Below are positions 26,437 to 34,966 of a stretch of DNA of 64,000 nt, in pieces. The notes below the pieces were generated by a model. That model was not told where the DNA came from, ran no database searches, and saw nothing but the letters and a program-made list of their open reading frames with translations. A program made the position numbers and the translations under genes. Position 1 is the first letter of the stretch. Each line of letters begins with the position of its first letter. Source of the DNA: Cohnella thailandensis. Lineage in GTDB: Bacteria > Bacillota > Bacilli > Paenibacillales > Paenibacillaceae. The DNA lies in assembly GCF_014212135.1 (NCBI RefSeq), contig NZ_JACJVQ010000021.1, positions 62,001-126,000 of the forward strand. The letters run 5' to 3'.

Positions 26437-26457
26437 CGGCTCGTCTCCTTTGGATAG

Positions 26458-26490
26458 ATTATATTCGAATATTTCACCAAAGTATTCTTT
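26458..26490 (-). promoter_or_regulatory. Promoter with GntR/LacI operator, GH99-like/GH78 operon
   Basis: TATAAT on the minus strand at 26458-26463, with the 35 region (AATACT, 26481-26486) 17 bp upstream covered by AAAGTATTCTTT (26479-26490), an 11/12 match to AAAGTATACTTT. A weaker second copy (AATATACTT) lies at 26503-26511. Confidence 0.55.
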
Positions 26491-26554
26491 GTTAATTTAT
26501 ATAATATACTTAACAGGAAAATAACACAACTAAATATACACTGGACATCGAAAA

Positions 26555-28273
26555 TTACGTAGGATCCACCTGCAGCACCATATCTTTATAAACGGTAGAG
26601 GAGCCCATCAGACTCTCATGGTCCCCCTTCTCCACCAGCCGTCCTTGACGGAACACGCAGATGAGGTCCGCGTTCCGGATCGTGGACAAGCGGTGCGCGA
26701 TGACGATCGTCGTCTTCCCCTTGCGAATCTCGTCGAAATGACGCTGAACCTTGCGTTCCGTCTCCAAGTCGAGGGCGGAGGTCGCTTCGTCGAGGATCAG
26801 AAGCTCCGGATTGTCGAGCACGGCTCTCGCGAGCGCGATCCGTTGCCTCTGCCCGCCCGACAGGGCGATGCCTCGCTCCCCGATCTCCGTGTCGTACCCT
26901 TTCTCGAGAGAGACGATAAAGTCGTGAATGTCCGTCAGACGGCACGCCGCCTCGATCTCCTCCTGGGAGCGCTCCTCCGCCCCCAGGTTAAGGTTGCTTC
27001 GAATCGTATCCGGGAACAGGAAGGGAGTCTGGAAAACGATCGACAGCTTGCGCCCCCAGTCCCCCCTTCGGATCTCTCGCAGATCGAGCCCGTTCACGAT
27101 CAGACGGCCGGCGTCAGGATCGTAGAAGCGGACGAGCAATTGCGCGATCGTCGACTTGCCGCTGCCGCTCGGGCCGACGAAGGCGATTTTGCCCCCGACC
27201 GGAAGCTCCGCCGCGACTTCTCGCAGGACCGGCTCCGGCTGCCCCTTGTACCGATAGGTCACGTTCGCAAGCTCCAGGGACCGGATCGGTTCGGCAAGCG
27301 GCGCGTCCCCGTCTTCGATCGTCTCCTGTTCGAAGAAGCCGCGCAGCGCTTCGATTTTGGCCATGTATGTCGAGTAGCTGAGCGCGAACAGATAAATTTG
27401 CTCGTACTTATCCATCAGCTGCCGCGAGAACTGGAAGACGACGACGAAAGCTCCGAGCGTCAGCGAGCCCTGCAGCGCGGAGTAGCCTCCGTACAGAAGG
27501 ATGAACAGGTTCATCCCCCACTTCAGCGGATGGCTGACGACCATCTGGCGGTTCAGCAGCCGCCCTTCCTTCAGCACGTTGCGGAAGTACTTGTCGAACA
27601 GCGAGCGGTATGTCGAGGTCTCGTAATCCATGCGGTGGAACGCCAGCACCTCCCGGGTGGAGGACACGCCTTCTTCGAGGAAGACGCCGACATCCCGGCG
27701 CGTGTCGTTGACCCGGTGAGCGGCCCGCTTCAGCTTCTTGCCGTAGCGGTAGCCCAGAATCAGGTAACAGCAGCTGAAGCCGGCCACGCAAACCAGAATG
27801 ACCGGGCTGTACCAGCCGACGACGGCCATCAGGGCGACGGCGGGAACGATCTGGAAGAACCCGTTCGGGAGCTGCAGGCCGATGCCGATCGCCGATAGGA
27901 ACACATAGTCGTTCATGACGTCCACGTGCTTCGCCGTTCTCTCGTTCTGGATGGCGGAGGCGGGAATACGCTGCAGGAATCTCGCGGCTCTCTCGAACAA
28001 GGCATAGCGAATCCGAAACAGGATGACGTGGAAAAGATAACCGATCCCGGTCAGCGCAGCGGATTGAAGAAGCGCGGCGACGAAGAACACGACGAGCAGC
28101 GCGGCCAGTCGAGCGCCTTCCCCGTGGAGGAAGACGTCGTCGATCAGCCGCTGCTGCACGCCCGTCGACGCGAGCTGCGCGAGCAGCTGAACGATCATCA
28201 TCAGGAAGCAGACGAAGTATAAGGCGTAATGCGGCTTCGCGACGGAGCGAATGAACTTGACGTTTTCTCTCAT
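26555..28273 (-). CDS. ABC exporter half-transporter, membrane plus ATPase domains (second subunit)
   Basis: A 572-residue type IV ABC exporter subunit. Six membrane helices fill about residues 15-310; the ATPase domain has Walker A GPSGSGKS (about 369), signature LSGGQ (about 469), Walker B LLILDEATSALD and switch His in IVIAHR. All catalytic residues are present. It starts 10 bases after the partner subunit at 28284, so the two form a heterodimer of the BmrCD/YheHI multidrug type. The role in this sugar locus is unclear; drug or lipid-linked oligosaccharide export are both possible. Confidence 0.92.
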   Translation of the reverse strand: MRENVKFIRSVAKPHYALYFVCFLMMIVQLLAQLASTGVQQRLIDDVFLHGEGARLAALLVVFFVAALLQSAALTGIGYLFHVILFRIRYALFERAARFLQRIPASAIQNERTAKHVDVMNDYVFLSAIGIGLQLPNGFFQIVPAVALMAVVGWYSPVILVCVAGFSCCYLILGYRYGKKLKRAAHRVNDTRRDVGVFLEEGVSSTREVLAFHRMDYETSTYRSLFDKYFRNVLKEGRLLNRQMVVSHPLKWGMNLFILLYGGYSALQGSLTLGAFVVVFQFSRQLMDKYEQIYLFALSYSTYMAKIEALRGFFEQETIEDGDAPLAEPIRSLELANVTYRYKGQPEPVLREVAAELPVGGKIAFVGPSGSGKSTIAQLLVRFYDPDAGRLIVNGLDLREIRRGDWGRKLSIVFQTPFLFPDTIRSNLNLGAEERSQEEIEAACRLTDIHDFIVSLEKGYDTEIGERGIALSGGQRQRIALARAVLDNPELLILDEATSALDLETERKVQRHFDEIRKGKTTIVIAHRLSTIRNADLICVFRQGRLVEKGDHESLMGSSTVYKDMVLQVDPT

Positions 28274-28283
28274 CGTTCTCTCT

Positions 28284-30077
28284 CTACCTCTTCTCTTCGA
28301 GCGGCGGCTCGCCCATCGCCAGACGATAGAACGGCCCCCGGCGACTCATAAGCTCCTCGTACGTGCCCTCTTCCCGGATTCGTCCTTCATGGATGTACAG
28401 AATGCGGTCGTAGTCTCGGATCGTGGAGAGCCGGTGGGCGACCGTCACCGTCGTCCTGCCGACGAGAAGCCGATCGAGCGCTTCCTGAACCGCCCGTTCG
28501 CTGACGTTGTCGAGCGCCGAAGTCGCCTCGTCGAGAATGACGATCTTCGGATCGCGCACGAACATTCGGGCGATGGAGAGCCGCTGCCGCTGTCCTCCCG
28601 ACAGCTTGGCTCCCCGTTCCCCGACGACGGTGCCGTATCCGTCCGGCAGTTGAACGATGAAGTCGTGGGCCATGGCCGCCCGGGCCGCCTCGAAAATCTC
28701 CTCGTCCGAAGCCTCCGGGTTGCCGAAACGGATGTTGTCCATGATCGTCCCCCCGAACAGATACGTCTCCTGGAACACGATGCCGACGGCACCGCGAATC
28801 TGTTCGAACGTTAGCTCCCGGAGGGGCGCTCCGTCCAGCAGCACTTCACCCTCGTCCGGATCGTAGAACCTCGGGATCATTTTGAGCAGCGTCGTTTTGC
28901 CATGGCCGCTTTCTCCCACGAGAGCCACCTTCTCCCCGGGCCGAATGACCGTGTCGATGCCGTTCAGGATCGGCGCGCCGCCGGGATATCCGAAGCGCAC
29001 GTCCCGGAACGTCAGCTCCCCTTGGACGTTCTCCATCTTCCTGGGCACGTCGGGCTCGCGGATGTCGGGCTGCTGCTGGGCGAAGCCGTATAGCCGGGAA
29101 GCGTGGAGCAGCACCGTTTTCTGCTGGGCGAAGCTCGAGAGCAGGTTCATGTACTGGCCGACGGCGAGGAAGAAGTAAAAGTGGAAAGCGATGAATTCGC
29201 CGACGCTGAGCTCTTCCCGTTGCACCAGTCGGTAACCGTAAAGGAACATCAGCGCCGCCCCTCCGAAGACGCATAGCAGCTGGAACGCGAACGCCAGGTA
29301 GGCGAACAGAAGGTGCCTAAGGTGCACGGACTGAAGCTCGCCAAGCTCGCCCAGCATGCCTTGGAGCCGTCTCTCGGACGTCCCGCGCACCCGGAATTCC
29401 AACGTCGCCGAGACGAAATCGTAGGCTCTCCGGCCGACCTGCCCTTGCAGCCGAATCCATTCGCTGTCGAGAACCGAACGCTTTGAATTAAGATAAGGAC
29501 CGATCAAGGTATACAGGAGCAGGGAGGGAATCAGCACGAGGCTCAGCTTGGGGCTGGTGACGATCAGGAAGCAAACGGAGATGAGCATGATCAGGGTGCT
29601 CGTGAAGGCGAGGGGGAGAAATTCGCGGTAGAACGTCTGCACGCGCTGCACGTCGTGATTGAGCAAGGTAATCGCGTCTCCGGACGGAGACCGTTCGTAG
29701 TAGGAGAAGCCCAGCGTCCTAAGATGACGGAAGACGGAGAACTGCATGTCCGAGGACGCCCTCTCTCCGATGTAACGCTGAACGTACGTGACGACCCAGG
29801 ACGCGCCTATCAAGAGCAGCAGGACGATCAGCATCGCCGCCGCGATATAGGCAAGCAGTCCCGCTTCCTTCCGGGGGTAGATCGCGTCCGTGAAATATTG
29901 GAACGCCTGGGGGACGACCATCTCGGAGGCCGCCGCCGCGAGCCCGCAGGCGATCATGACCGCGAGCTTGCCCCCGTAGGGGCGCAGAAAGGAGAGCATC
30001 CACCTCGCCACCCGAAGCTGCCCGCTCCTCCCTCGCCTGCCTCTCTTCTTGCTCATTCGCTCGAACGCGATTTCCAC
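28284..30077 (-). CDS. ABC exporter half-transporter (first subunit)
   Basis: A 597-residue partner of the exporter at 26555, with six membrane helices and an ATPase domain carrying Walker A GESGHGKT, signature LSGGQ, Walker B IVILDEATSALD and VAHR. I chose the GTG at 30077 because AGAAGGTG lies six bases upstream; an ATG at 30056 is the alternative, and the open frame extends without clear signals to 30200. Two copies of a palindromic repeat lie 165-235 bases upstream (30243-30255 and 30294-30306), probably operators. The neighbouring genes are not of exporter type, so this is a separate transcription unit. Confidence 0.9.
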   Translation of the reverse strand: MEIAFERMSKKRGRRGRSGQLRVARWMLSFLRPYGGKLAVMIACGLAAAASEMVVPQAFQYFTDAIYPRKEAGLLAYIAAAMLIVLLLLIGASWVVTYVQRYIGERASSDMQFSVFRHLRTLGFSYYERSPSGDAITLLNHDVQRVQTFYREFLPLAFTSTLIMLISVCFLIVTSPKLSLVLIPSLLLYTLIGPYLNSKRSVLDSEWIRLQGQVGRRAYDFVSATLEFRVRGTSERRLQGMLGELGELQSVHLRHLLFAYLAFAFQLLCVFGGAALMFLYGYRLVQREELSVGEFIAFHFYFFLAVGQYMNLLSSFAQQKTVLLHASRLYGFAQQQPDIREPDVPRKMENVQGELTFRDVRFGYPGGAPILNGIDTVIRPGEKVALVGESGHGKTTLLKMIPRFYDPDEGEVLLDGAPLRELTFEQIRGAVGIVFQETYLFGGTIMDNIRFGNPEASDEEIFEAARAAMAHDFIVQLPDGYGTVVGERGAKLSGGQRQRLSIARMFVRDPKIVILDEATSALDNVSERAVQEALDRLLVGRTTVTVAHRLSTIRDYDRILYIHEGRIREEGTYEELMSRRGPFYRLAMGEPPLEEKR

Positions 30078-30242
30078 TGCCGGCACCTTCTCTTCCGCTA
30101 GTCGTCGGGAGGCCGCTTCGCGGCTGCAGCCGAAATAAGGCTTCAGGCGGGCGGCCTCCTTGATTGGTTGAACTAAAAACACTTCCATTAGAATTCGCAT
30201 GCCTTGACTGGATCTTCGTGCGCCGGATGATACCTAAAGATG

Positions 30243-30311
30243 AGCAACCATTACTCAACTTAACTTGCTACCCGTCGCCTGAGGGTTCCAGATAGTAACC
30301 ATTACTCAACT
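30243..30311. promoter_or_regulatory. Two palindromic direct repeats upstream of the ABC exporter
   Basis: AACCATTACTCAACT occurs at 30246-30260 and again at 30297-30311, 51 bp apart. The second copy is the palindrome AGTAAccaTTACT (30294-30306); the first has one mismatch (AGCAAccaTTACT). This is the usual look of a MarR- or TetR-type operator pair. The rest of 30078-30401 holds no gene I can support. Confidence 0.5.
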
Positions 30312-30401
30312 CGCTCGCCGAGATGCCGCGGTTCATATCGCGTACGCGATTAATCTGGCATTCAGAGCCTTATAGCGACGCCCTTACTCATAGAGAATTC
30401 G

Positions 30402-33400
30402 TTAATTCGCAAGCCTCACGTTATCCACCTGAAAATCCGGAGCCCAAGCCATCGAGCTGCCGGCGGCCCGGAACGAGATCTCGATCGAGGTGACCGACGA
30501 GCGGAACGCCCACGCCGAGATGTCGGCGGAGATCGCGTTCCACCGATCCGGCGACATGGCCGACGAATAGACGAAGCTCTCCGGGCCGCTCTTAAGCGTT
30601 AGCCGGGTCTCGTACGTCGCCCCCGGAACTCCTCCATAGGAGTCGATATCGTACGCGAGCTTGCTTCCTCCGCTTAAGTCGAGCGGCTTCGCGAGCTCCA
30701 GCTTCACCGTCCTCCAAGCATCGGCGGCCACGGCCTGCGAATGCGCGGCCAGCGCGTACTGCCCTTCGCTCGGCTTCGTCGGCCCGTTCGCGAACGATTG
30801 CACCGCGGCTACGCTCGCCGTGTTCTCGCCCGCCGTCCACCCTTGAACGTCGCCGCCCTCGAACGAGAACGGCAGGCTGACGGGGACGGGTTTGGCCTTC
30901 AGGACGAACGAGAACTCCCGGTCCTCGTACTTCACCGTCAGCACGGCGTCCGCGTCTTCTTGCGCTACGTAACCCGTAACCTCCAACGGGAAGGTCTGGC
31001 TGTCGCCGGTATCGAGGTTGTTCAGCTTTACGGACGCGGGCGTCACGCTCAGTCCGCCTTCCGTCCGGACCTCCGCCTTCTTGTTCAGCTTCGACGAGCC
31101 GTGATTCGTTACGGTAACGGAGATTGGCGAGCCCGCTTCCAGCTCTTCCGAGAGAAGCTTTGCGCTTACCTCCACGTTAGGAAGCTTCTTATCGCTCTTC
31201 GCGTCTTTGACGAACGCCGCGTTGTCGATTCGAAGCTCGCCTCTCCACGTCGAGCCGCCTTCCGAACGAACCCAGATTTTGACGCGGTCGATCGACCGAG
31301 CCCCTTCCCATCCTTTCAGAGGCAGCGCCAGCTGCTGCCACCCTGCCGACGGATCGAGCTTCGCCGTTCCTTCCACGCTGTCGTTGCCGCTGTACGCGAT
31401 GAACTTCGCGTAATAGGAGAGCTTCGCGTTCGCGTTCGGAATCCGAATCGCGGCCGTGAAATACGGCGTCTTCCTCGCGTCGATCGGGGCCGCGAACGTC
31501 TTCTGCACGCCGGCCCAGTTGAGGCCGTAGGCGCTGTTCAACGTCGCCGACAGATAGCCGCTCCCTTCGAAGGCGTCGCCCGTCGCAGCCTGCACCGCGC
31601 TCACCTCGTCCGACGCCGCGAAGCCCTCGGCGTCGCCGGCTTCGAAGCCGCCGTCCGTCCCCTCGCCCTTGTCCCGGGTCACGAATTCGAGCCCGTTCTC
31701 CCGGGGAAGAGTCCGGTCGGCAAGCTCCGCCGGATCGAAGCCCGGAATCGCGTCCGCCCAATCGCCGATGCCGACGATCGCCTTGGCGAATTCCGTCGCC
31801 TCAAGCGATCGCTCCGTGTCGATGTACTTGAATACGTCGTAAATCGCCTTATGCTCTCCCGGCGTGACGACCGTCCCCGGCGCGTGCGTCCATAGGCCGA
31901 GGTTCAGCCCGCCCTCCTGGCCGTGGTCGACGTGCCGATGAAGGATGAAAGCGTCGATACCGTCGAGAAAACGGATCTTGTAATAAGCATAGGCGTAAGC
32001 GGCCGCTTGAACCTTCTGGTCCTCTTCCGAGTTGGTCAAGCTGTGGAAGCCTTGCTCGGAGAGAATGATGCGCCGCATCGCTCCATCGAACAAGTAATCC
32101 GGCTGCTTCATGTAATCGACGAGCACGTCCAGGTTCTTGAACGTGATGCGCTTCGTCTGGAAGGAATCGGTCGCCGTCTCGTCGTTCCAGAACCGGGGGT
32201 CGAACAGGTCCTCCGGATACGGGTGGAACGCGAGATTCCAATTAAACCCGCCTTCGGCTTTGGTCAGCTCGTTCAAGCGATCGACGATGGCCTTGTTGTC
32301 GTACTTCCAGAGGGAGTCTCCGCCCAGGTTCTCATCCCAGAAATGATCGAGCGAGACGTACGTTCTCGCGTTCGCGTAAGCGGTCTTAACGATCGTGTCG
32401 ATCAAACGCAGCGTTTGCGCGTACTCGCGTACGTAATCCTCCATCTTCTTCGGCCCCATGTTGTTCCAGACCATGTTCTGGCCGATCTCGTTGCCGACGA
32501 TGTAGTTGACGGCTCTGCCGTGCTCCTGGCTCGGCAGCGAGTAGCGTTCCGCCAGGAACTTGGTCACCGCCTTCACGTATTCGACGCCGACCGCATTGGA
32601 CGTATTCAGCGCGTACACCGTGCCTCCCGGCTGCGAATCCGGATGGATCAGGTATTCGTTCGCGGAGTTCGCATCCTTCGTGTTGTACATGATCAGAATC
32701 AGGGAGACGATGATTCCGTTATCGGACAGGCTCTTCACCTGGCGGTCGAGCGCTTCGATCCTGTCCTTGCGCAGGTAGTAGGTCTTGCCTTCGACGTCGA
32801 ACGGAATCGTGTTGCCCGGGTTGCCGTTCGTCTTGTAGGTAAGCTCGTTGTACGCGACGTTCAGCGCCGCGTGGCTGATGCCGAGCTCCTGGGCGTCGCC
32901 GGTCATCTGAACCTGCAGACCTTTGATGCTCTTCGCCGTCGGGAACGGCTCCAGGTTGCCGGAGACCGCTTCCGGATTGACCACGTATTGAGGCGCGGCA
33001 ACGAGCGTATATTCCCCGCCTTCCGCCTTCGCCGCCACGGCGAACTTGGAGTAGAGACGGCTTCTCTCGCCGTCGTTCAGCTCCGTCTGGAAGAGGAACG
33101 CTTCGGTCAGTTCCCCGTCGGCGAGCGGCTCCTTCGAGGCCAGAACCGTTCTCGCATCCTCGTAGGTCGCGAGCTCGAACAGATAGAGACGCGAACCGGA
33201 ATTCGCCTCTATAAACGATGGTTTGACGGTGCCGGCGATTGAGATCCGGCCGTCATCCCCGATGCGCGCTTGCGCCGTGCCGTCATAGGGCTTCTCCAGC
33301 GCGGGCAGCAGCTTCGGACGAATCTGGTCGATCCGCAGCGTCCCCGACGATGCCGGAAGCACGAAGCGGAAGGCCGTCACCGTGCCGCTCCATTCCGTTC

Positions 33401-34370
33401 GGTCCGAGAAGTTGAAATCCTGGGTGAACGTTCCGGATGACGGAATGGGGAACGTCTTCGCTTGAGCATCGTTCCATTCTGCACCCTCGGTCTTCCATTG
33501 CACGGTCATTTCGCTCGCCCCCGTCCCGTTCGTCATCGAGACCGAAAGTCCGTTCCGTTTGGCGGTGTCGAGCGTAAGCGCCGGAGATTCCAGAACGCCT
33601 TCTTCTCCCGACGGCGCGTAGACGATTTCGCCTCCCGACCACTCGACCGTTCCGTTTGGAGAAGCGAAGCCTTCCGTGTCTCCCTCCGCGTCGAAGGTCA
33701 GATCGCGCACGTTGGTCGCGCTCAGGGAATCGATCTGGAAGCGTCCGTCCCAATAATCGTAACCGGGCGCGCCCGGAGCGACTCCCTCCAGATCGAAGTT
33801 CTGCATGAAGGAGATGTCGATTCGGGTGACCGCCTGCCGCCCGTCCCAATCCCCAAGCCGGACGAACACGCGGCTCCAGCTGTCGTGCTCGATCTTGGCC
33901 ACGCTCTCGTAAGTATCGTCCCCGCTGTGAAGCGTGATTTTCATCATGTAGTCGACCGCCTGCCATCCCCAGCTGTTCGCCGCGAAGGCCAGATAACGGT
34001 AGCCGGACAGGTCGAGCGGCTCCGCGTATTCCCGGTAAATCGTTCTCCACTCGTACACCTTGACCTTCTGCGGCACCTGCTCCAGCACGCCGGCTCCCTC
34101 GTACGGCGAGTTCGGCCCGTTCAGGATGCTGGTCTTGAATTCGACTCGATCGGTATTCGTTCCGGGCTTCCACTCCGCCACGCTCTCGGCCGTGTTGAAG
34201 CCGTCGATCATCCGCGCGGGGAGCAGATCCTGTCCCGAGAAGACGTTCGAGGACGGCTTTAACCCGGGATCGTACGAGCCTGCCGACGCCGCGGCGGCGA
34301 GCAGAAGCTGAAGCAGCAGAATAACGGACATAAAGGCCGACACTTTCCGAAGTCCATGTGGACGGGTCAT
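30402..34370 (-). CDS. Secreted multidomain DUF5722 protein (putative GH-A clan glycosidase)
   Basis: A 1322-residue exported protein. A signal peptide covers about 1-31 (cleavage after ASAGS is plausible). Residues about 55-350 hold carbohydrate-binding-like beta-sandwich modules. The DUF5722 TIM-barrel-like core runs about 475-880, with VGNEIGQNMVW near 627 and ILSEQGFHS near 770, positions that could supply the acid/base and nucleophile Glu of a GH-A clan enzyme. A second binding-like module (about 915-1060), a CARDB-like domain (about 1075-1165) and a terminal beta-sandwich follow. AGGAGG precedes the ATG at 34370. Its promoter carries the GntR/LacI operator and a cre-like site, so it belongs to the same regulon as importer 2. 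Confidence 0.85.
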   Translation of the reverse strand: MTRPHGLRKVSAFMSVILLLQLLLAAAASAGSYDPGLKPSSNVFSGQDLLPARMIDGFNTAESVAEWKPGTNTDRVEFKTSILNGPNSPYEGAGVLEQVPQKVKVYEWRTIYREYAEPLDLSGYRYLAFAANSWGWQAVDYMMKITLHSGDDTYESVAKIEHDSWSRVFVRLGDWDGRQAVTRIDISFMQNFDLEGVAPGAPGYDYWDGRFQIDSLSATNVRDLTFDAEGDTEGFASPNGTVEWSGGEIVYAPSGEEGVLESPALTLDTAKRNGLSVSMTNGTGASEMTVQWKTEGAEWNDAQAKTFPIPSSGTFTQDFNFSDRTEWSGTVTAFRFVLPASSGTLRIDQIRPKLLPALEKPYDGTAQARIGDDGRISIAGTVKPSFIEANSGSRLYLFELATYEDARTVLASKEPLADGELTEAFLFQTELNDGERSRLYSKFAVAAKAEGGEYTLVAAPQYVVNPEAVSGNLEPFPTAKSIKGLQVQMTGDAQELGISHAALNVAYNELTYKTNGNPGNTIPFDVEGKTYYLRKDRIEALDRQVKSLSDNGIIVSLILIMYNTKDANSANEYLIHPDSQPGGTVYALNTSNAVGVEYVKAVTKFLAERYSLPSQEHGRAVNYIVGNEIGQNMVWNNMGPKKMEDYVREYAQTLRLIDTIVKTAYANARTYVSLDHFWDENLGGDSLWKYDNKAIVDRLNELTKAEGGFNWNLAFHPYPEDLFDPRFWNDETATDSFQTKRITFKNLDVLVDYMKQPDYLFDGAMRRIILSEQGFHSLTNSEEDQKVQAAAYAYAYYKIRFLDGIDAFILHRHVDHGQEGGLNLGLWTHAPGTVVTPGEHKAIYDVFKYIDTERSLEATEFAKAIVGIGDWADAIPGFDPAELADRTLPRENGLEFVTRDKGEGTDGGFEAGDAEGFAASDEVSAVQAATGDAFEGSGYLSATLNSAYGLNWAGVQKTFAAPIDARKTPYFTAAIRIPNANAKLSYYAKFIAYSGNDSVEGTAKLDPSAGWQQLALPLKGWEGARSIDRVKIWVRSEGGSTWRGELRIDNAAFVKDAKSDKKLPNVEVSAKLLSEELEAGSPISVTVTNHGSSKLNKKAEVRTEGGLSVTPASVKLNNLDTGDSQTFPLEVTGYVAQEDADAVLTVKYEDREFSFVLKAKPVPVSLPFSFEGGDVQGWTAGENTASVAAVQSFANGPTKPSEGQYALAAHSQAVAADAWRTVKLELAKPLDLSGGSKLAYDIDSYGGVPGATYETRLTLKSGPESFVYSSAMSPDRWNAISADISAWAFRSSVTSIEISFRAAGSSMAWAPDFQVDNVRLAN

Positions 34371-34682
34371 AAGCAACCTCCTGAAGGTAGCGATGATAAA
34401 ATGCGGCTTACGTTGGTTCGGTTAACGTTCCAGCTATGCGTTCGTGTTTGTGCCGGTTCCTTCAAGCTGCATTCCTAAACGAGAATCGATCGGCAGCCGC
34501 CGGACACCCCGGAGGAACGGAACGGGACTTGCCCGGCGCCCCCCGTTCCGTCGACGCTGCCTTCCTTCCCAATCAAGCCCCTCCTCGATTTCGAATGATA
34601 AGAAACGGCATTCCTTCGCGCGATTGCCGGATGCGGATTCTCGATAGAGTCACCTCCTCTCGGTCAAGGGAAGCGCTTGCAA
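34371..34682 (-). other. Long 5' leader of the DUF5722 gene
   Basis: If the promoter at 34683-34710 is right, the transcript has a leader of about 300 bases. It contains a perfect 10-bp stem (ACGGAACGGG at 34517-34526, CCCGTTCCGT at 34542-34551) and several ribosome-binding-like AGGAGG stretches without a convincing gene. No known riboswitch class was recognised. Confidence 0.4.
34668..34681. promoter_or_regulatory. Candidate cre site at the DUF5722 promoter
   Basis: Read on the minus strand, TGCAAGCGCTTCCC has the cre core AAGCGCTT and misses only the last base of TGNAANCGNNNNCA. It immediately follows the -10, at the expected start of transcription, a repressing position. Confidence 0.5.
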
Positions 34683-34712
34683 ATTATACATTGGTGATTA
34701 TTAAGTATACTT
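34683..34712 (-). promoter_or_regulatory. Promoter with GntR/LacI operator, DUF5722 gene
   Basis: TATAAT at 34683-34688 with the operator AAGTATACTT (34703-34712) over the -35 region, 16 bp upstream of the -10. The layout copies that of the GH99-like gene. Confidence 0.6.
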
Positions 34713-34760
34713 TCAATTGTAATATATACGTTGTTGTCATGTTTTTCAAGCGGAGAATAT

Positions 34761-34801
34761 AAAAAAAGACTTTGTCTTCCATAAGGAATAGACAGAGTCT
34801 T
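34761..34801 (-). terminator. Second terminator of the ten-gene sugar-acid operon
   Basis: Arms AAGACTTTGTC and GACAGAGTCTT (one G-T pair) followed on the minus strand by seven T. It is placed 54 bases after the first terminator. Confidence 0.8.
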
Positions 34802-34854
34802 GTATAGCGGCGCGAATTAGTGCACATTCGAATTTAATCGCGTAGCTGCACGAC

Positions 34855-34896
34855 AAAAAAACCTTGATCAACCAGAGAGTCCGGCGATCAAGGTTT
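34855..34896 (-). terminator. First terminator of the ten-gene sugar-acid operon
   Basis: Perfect 11-bp arms AAACCTTGATC and GATCAAGGTTT, followed on the minus strand by seven T, about 70 bases after the stop codon at 34967. Two strong terminators in tandem isolate this operon from the DUF5722 promoter. Confidence 0.85.
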
Positions 34897-34966
34897 GTGA
34901 GTGAAGATAACAATTGAGACAAAATAAACGCAAAATTATGTGAGACAAACTCACCTTTTCCCAATA

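Noticed and set aside
23359..26457. A 1032-codon plus-strand open frame opposite the glycosidase genes
   Set aside because: It is the GC-rich shadow of two genes with clear homology on the minus strand; its arginine-rich translation has no domain pattern.
34436..34762. A 108-codon plus-strand frame in the DUF5722 leader region
   Set aside because: No ribosome binding site, no recognisable domain, and it runs against the predicted promoter and operator.
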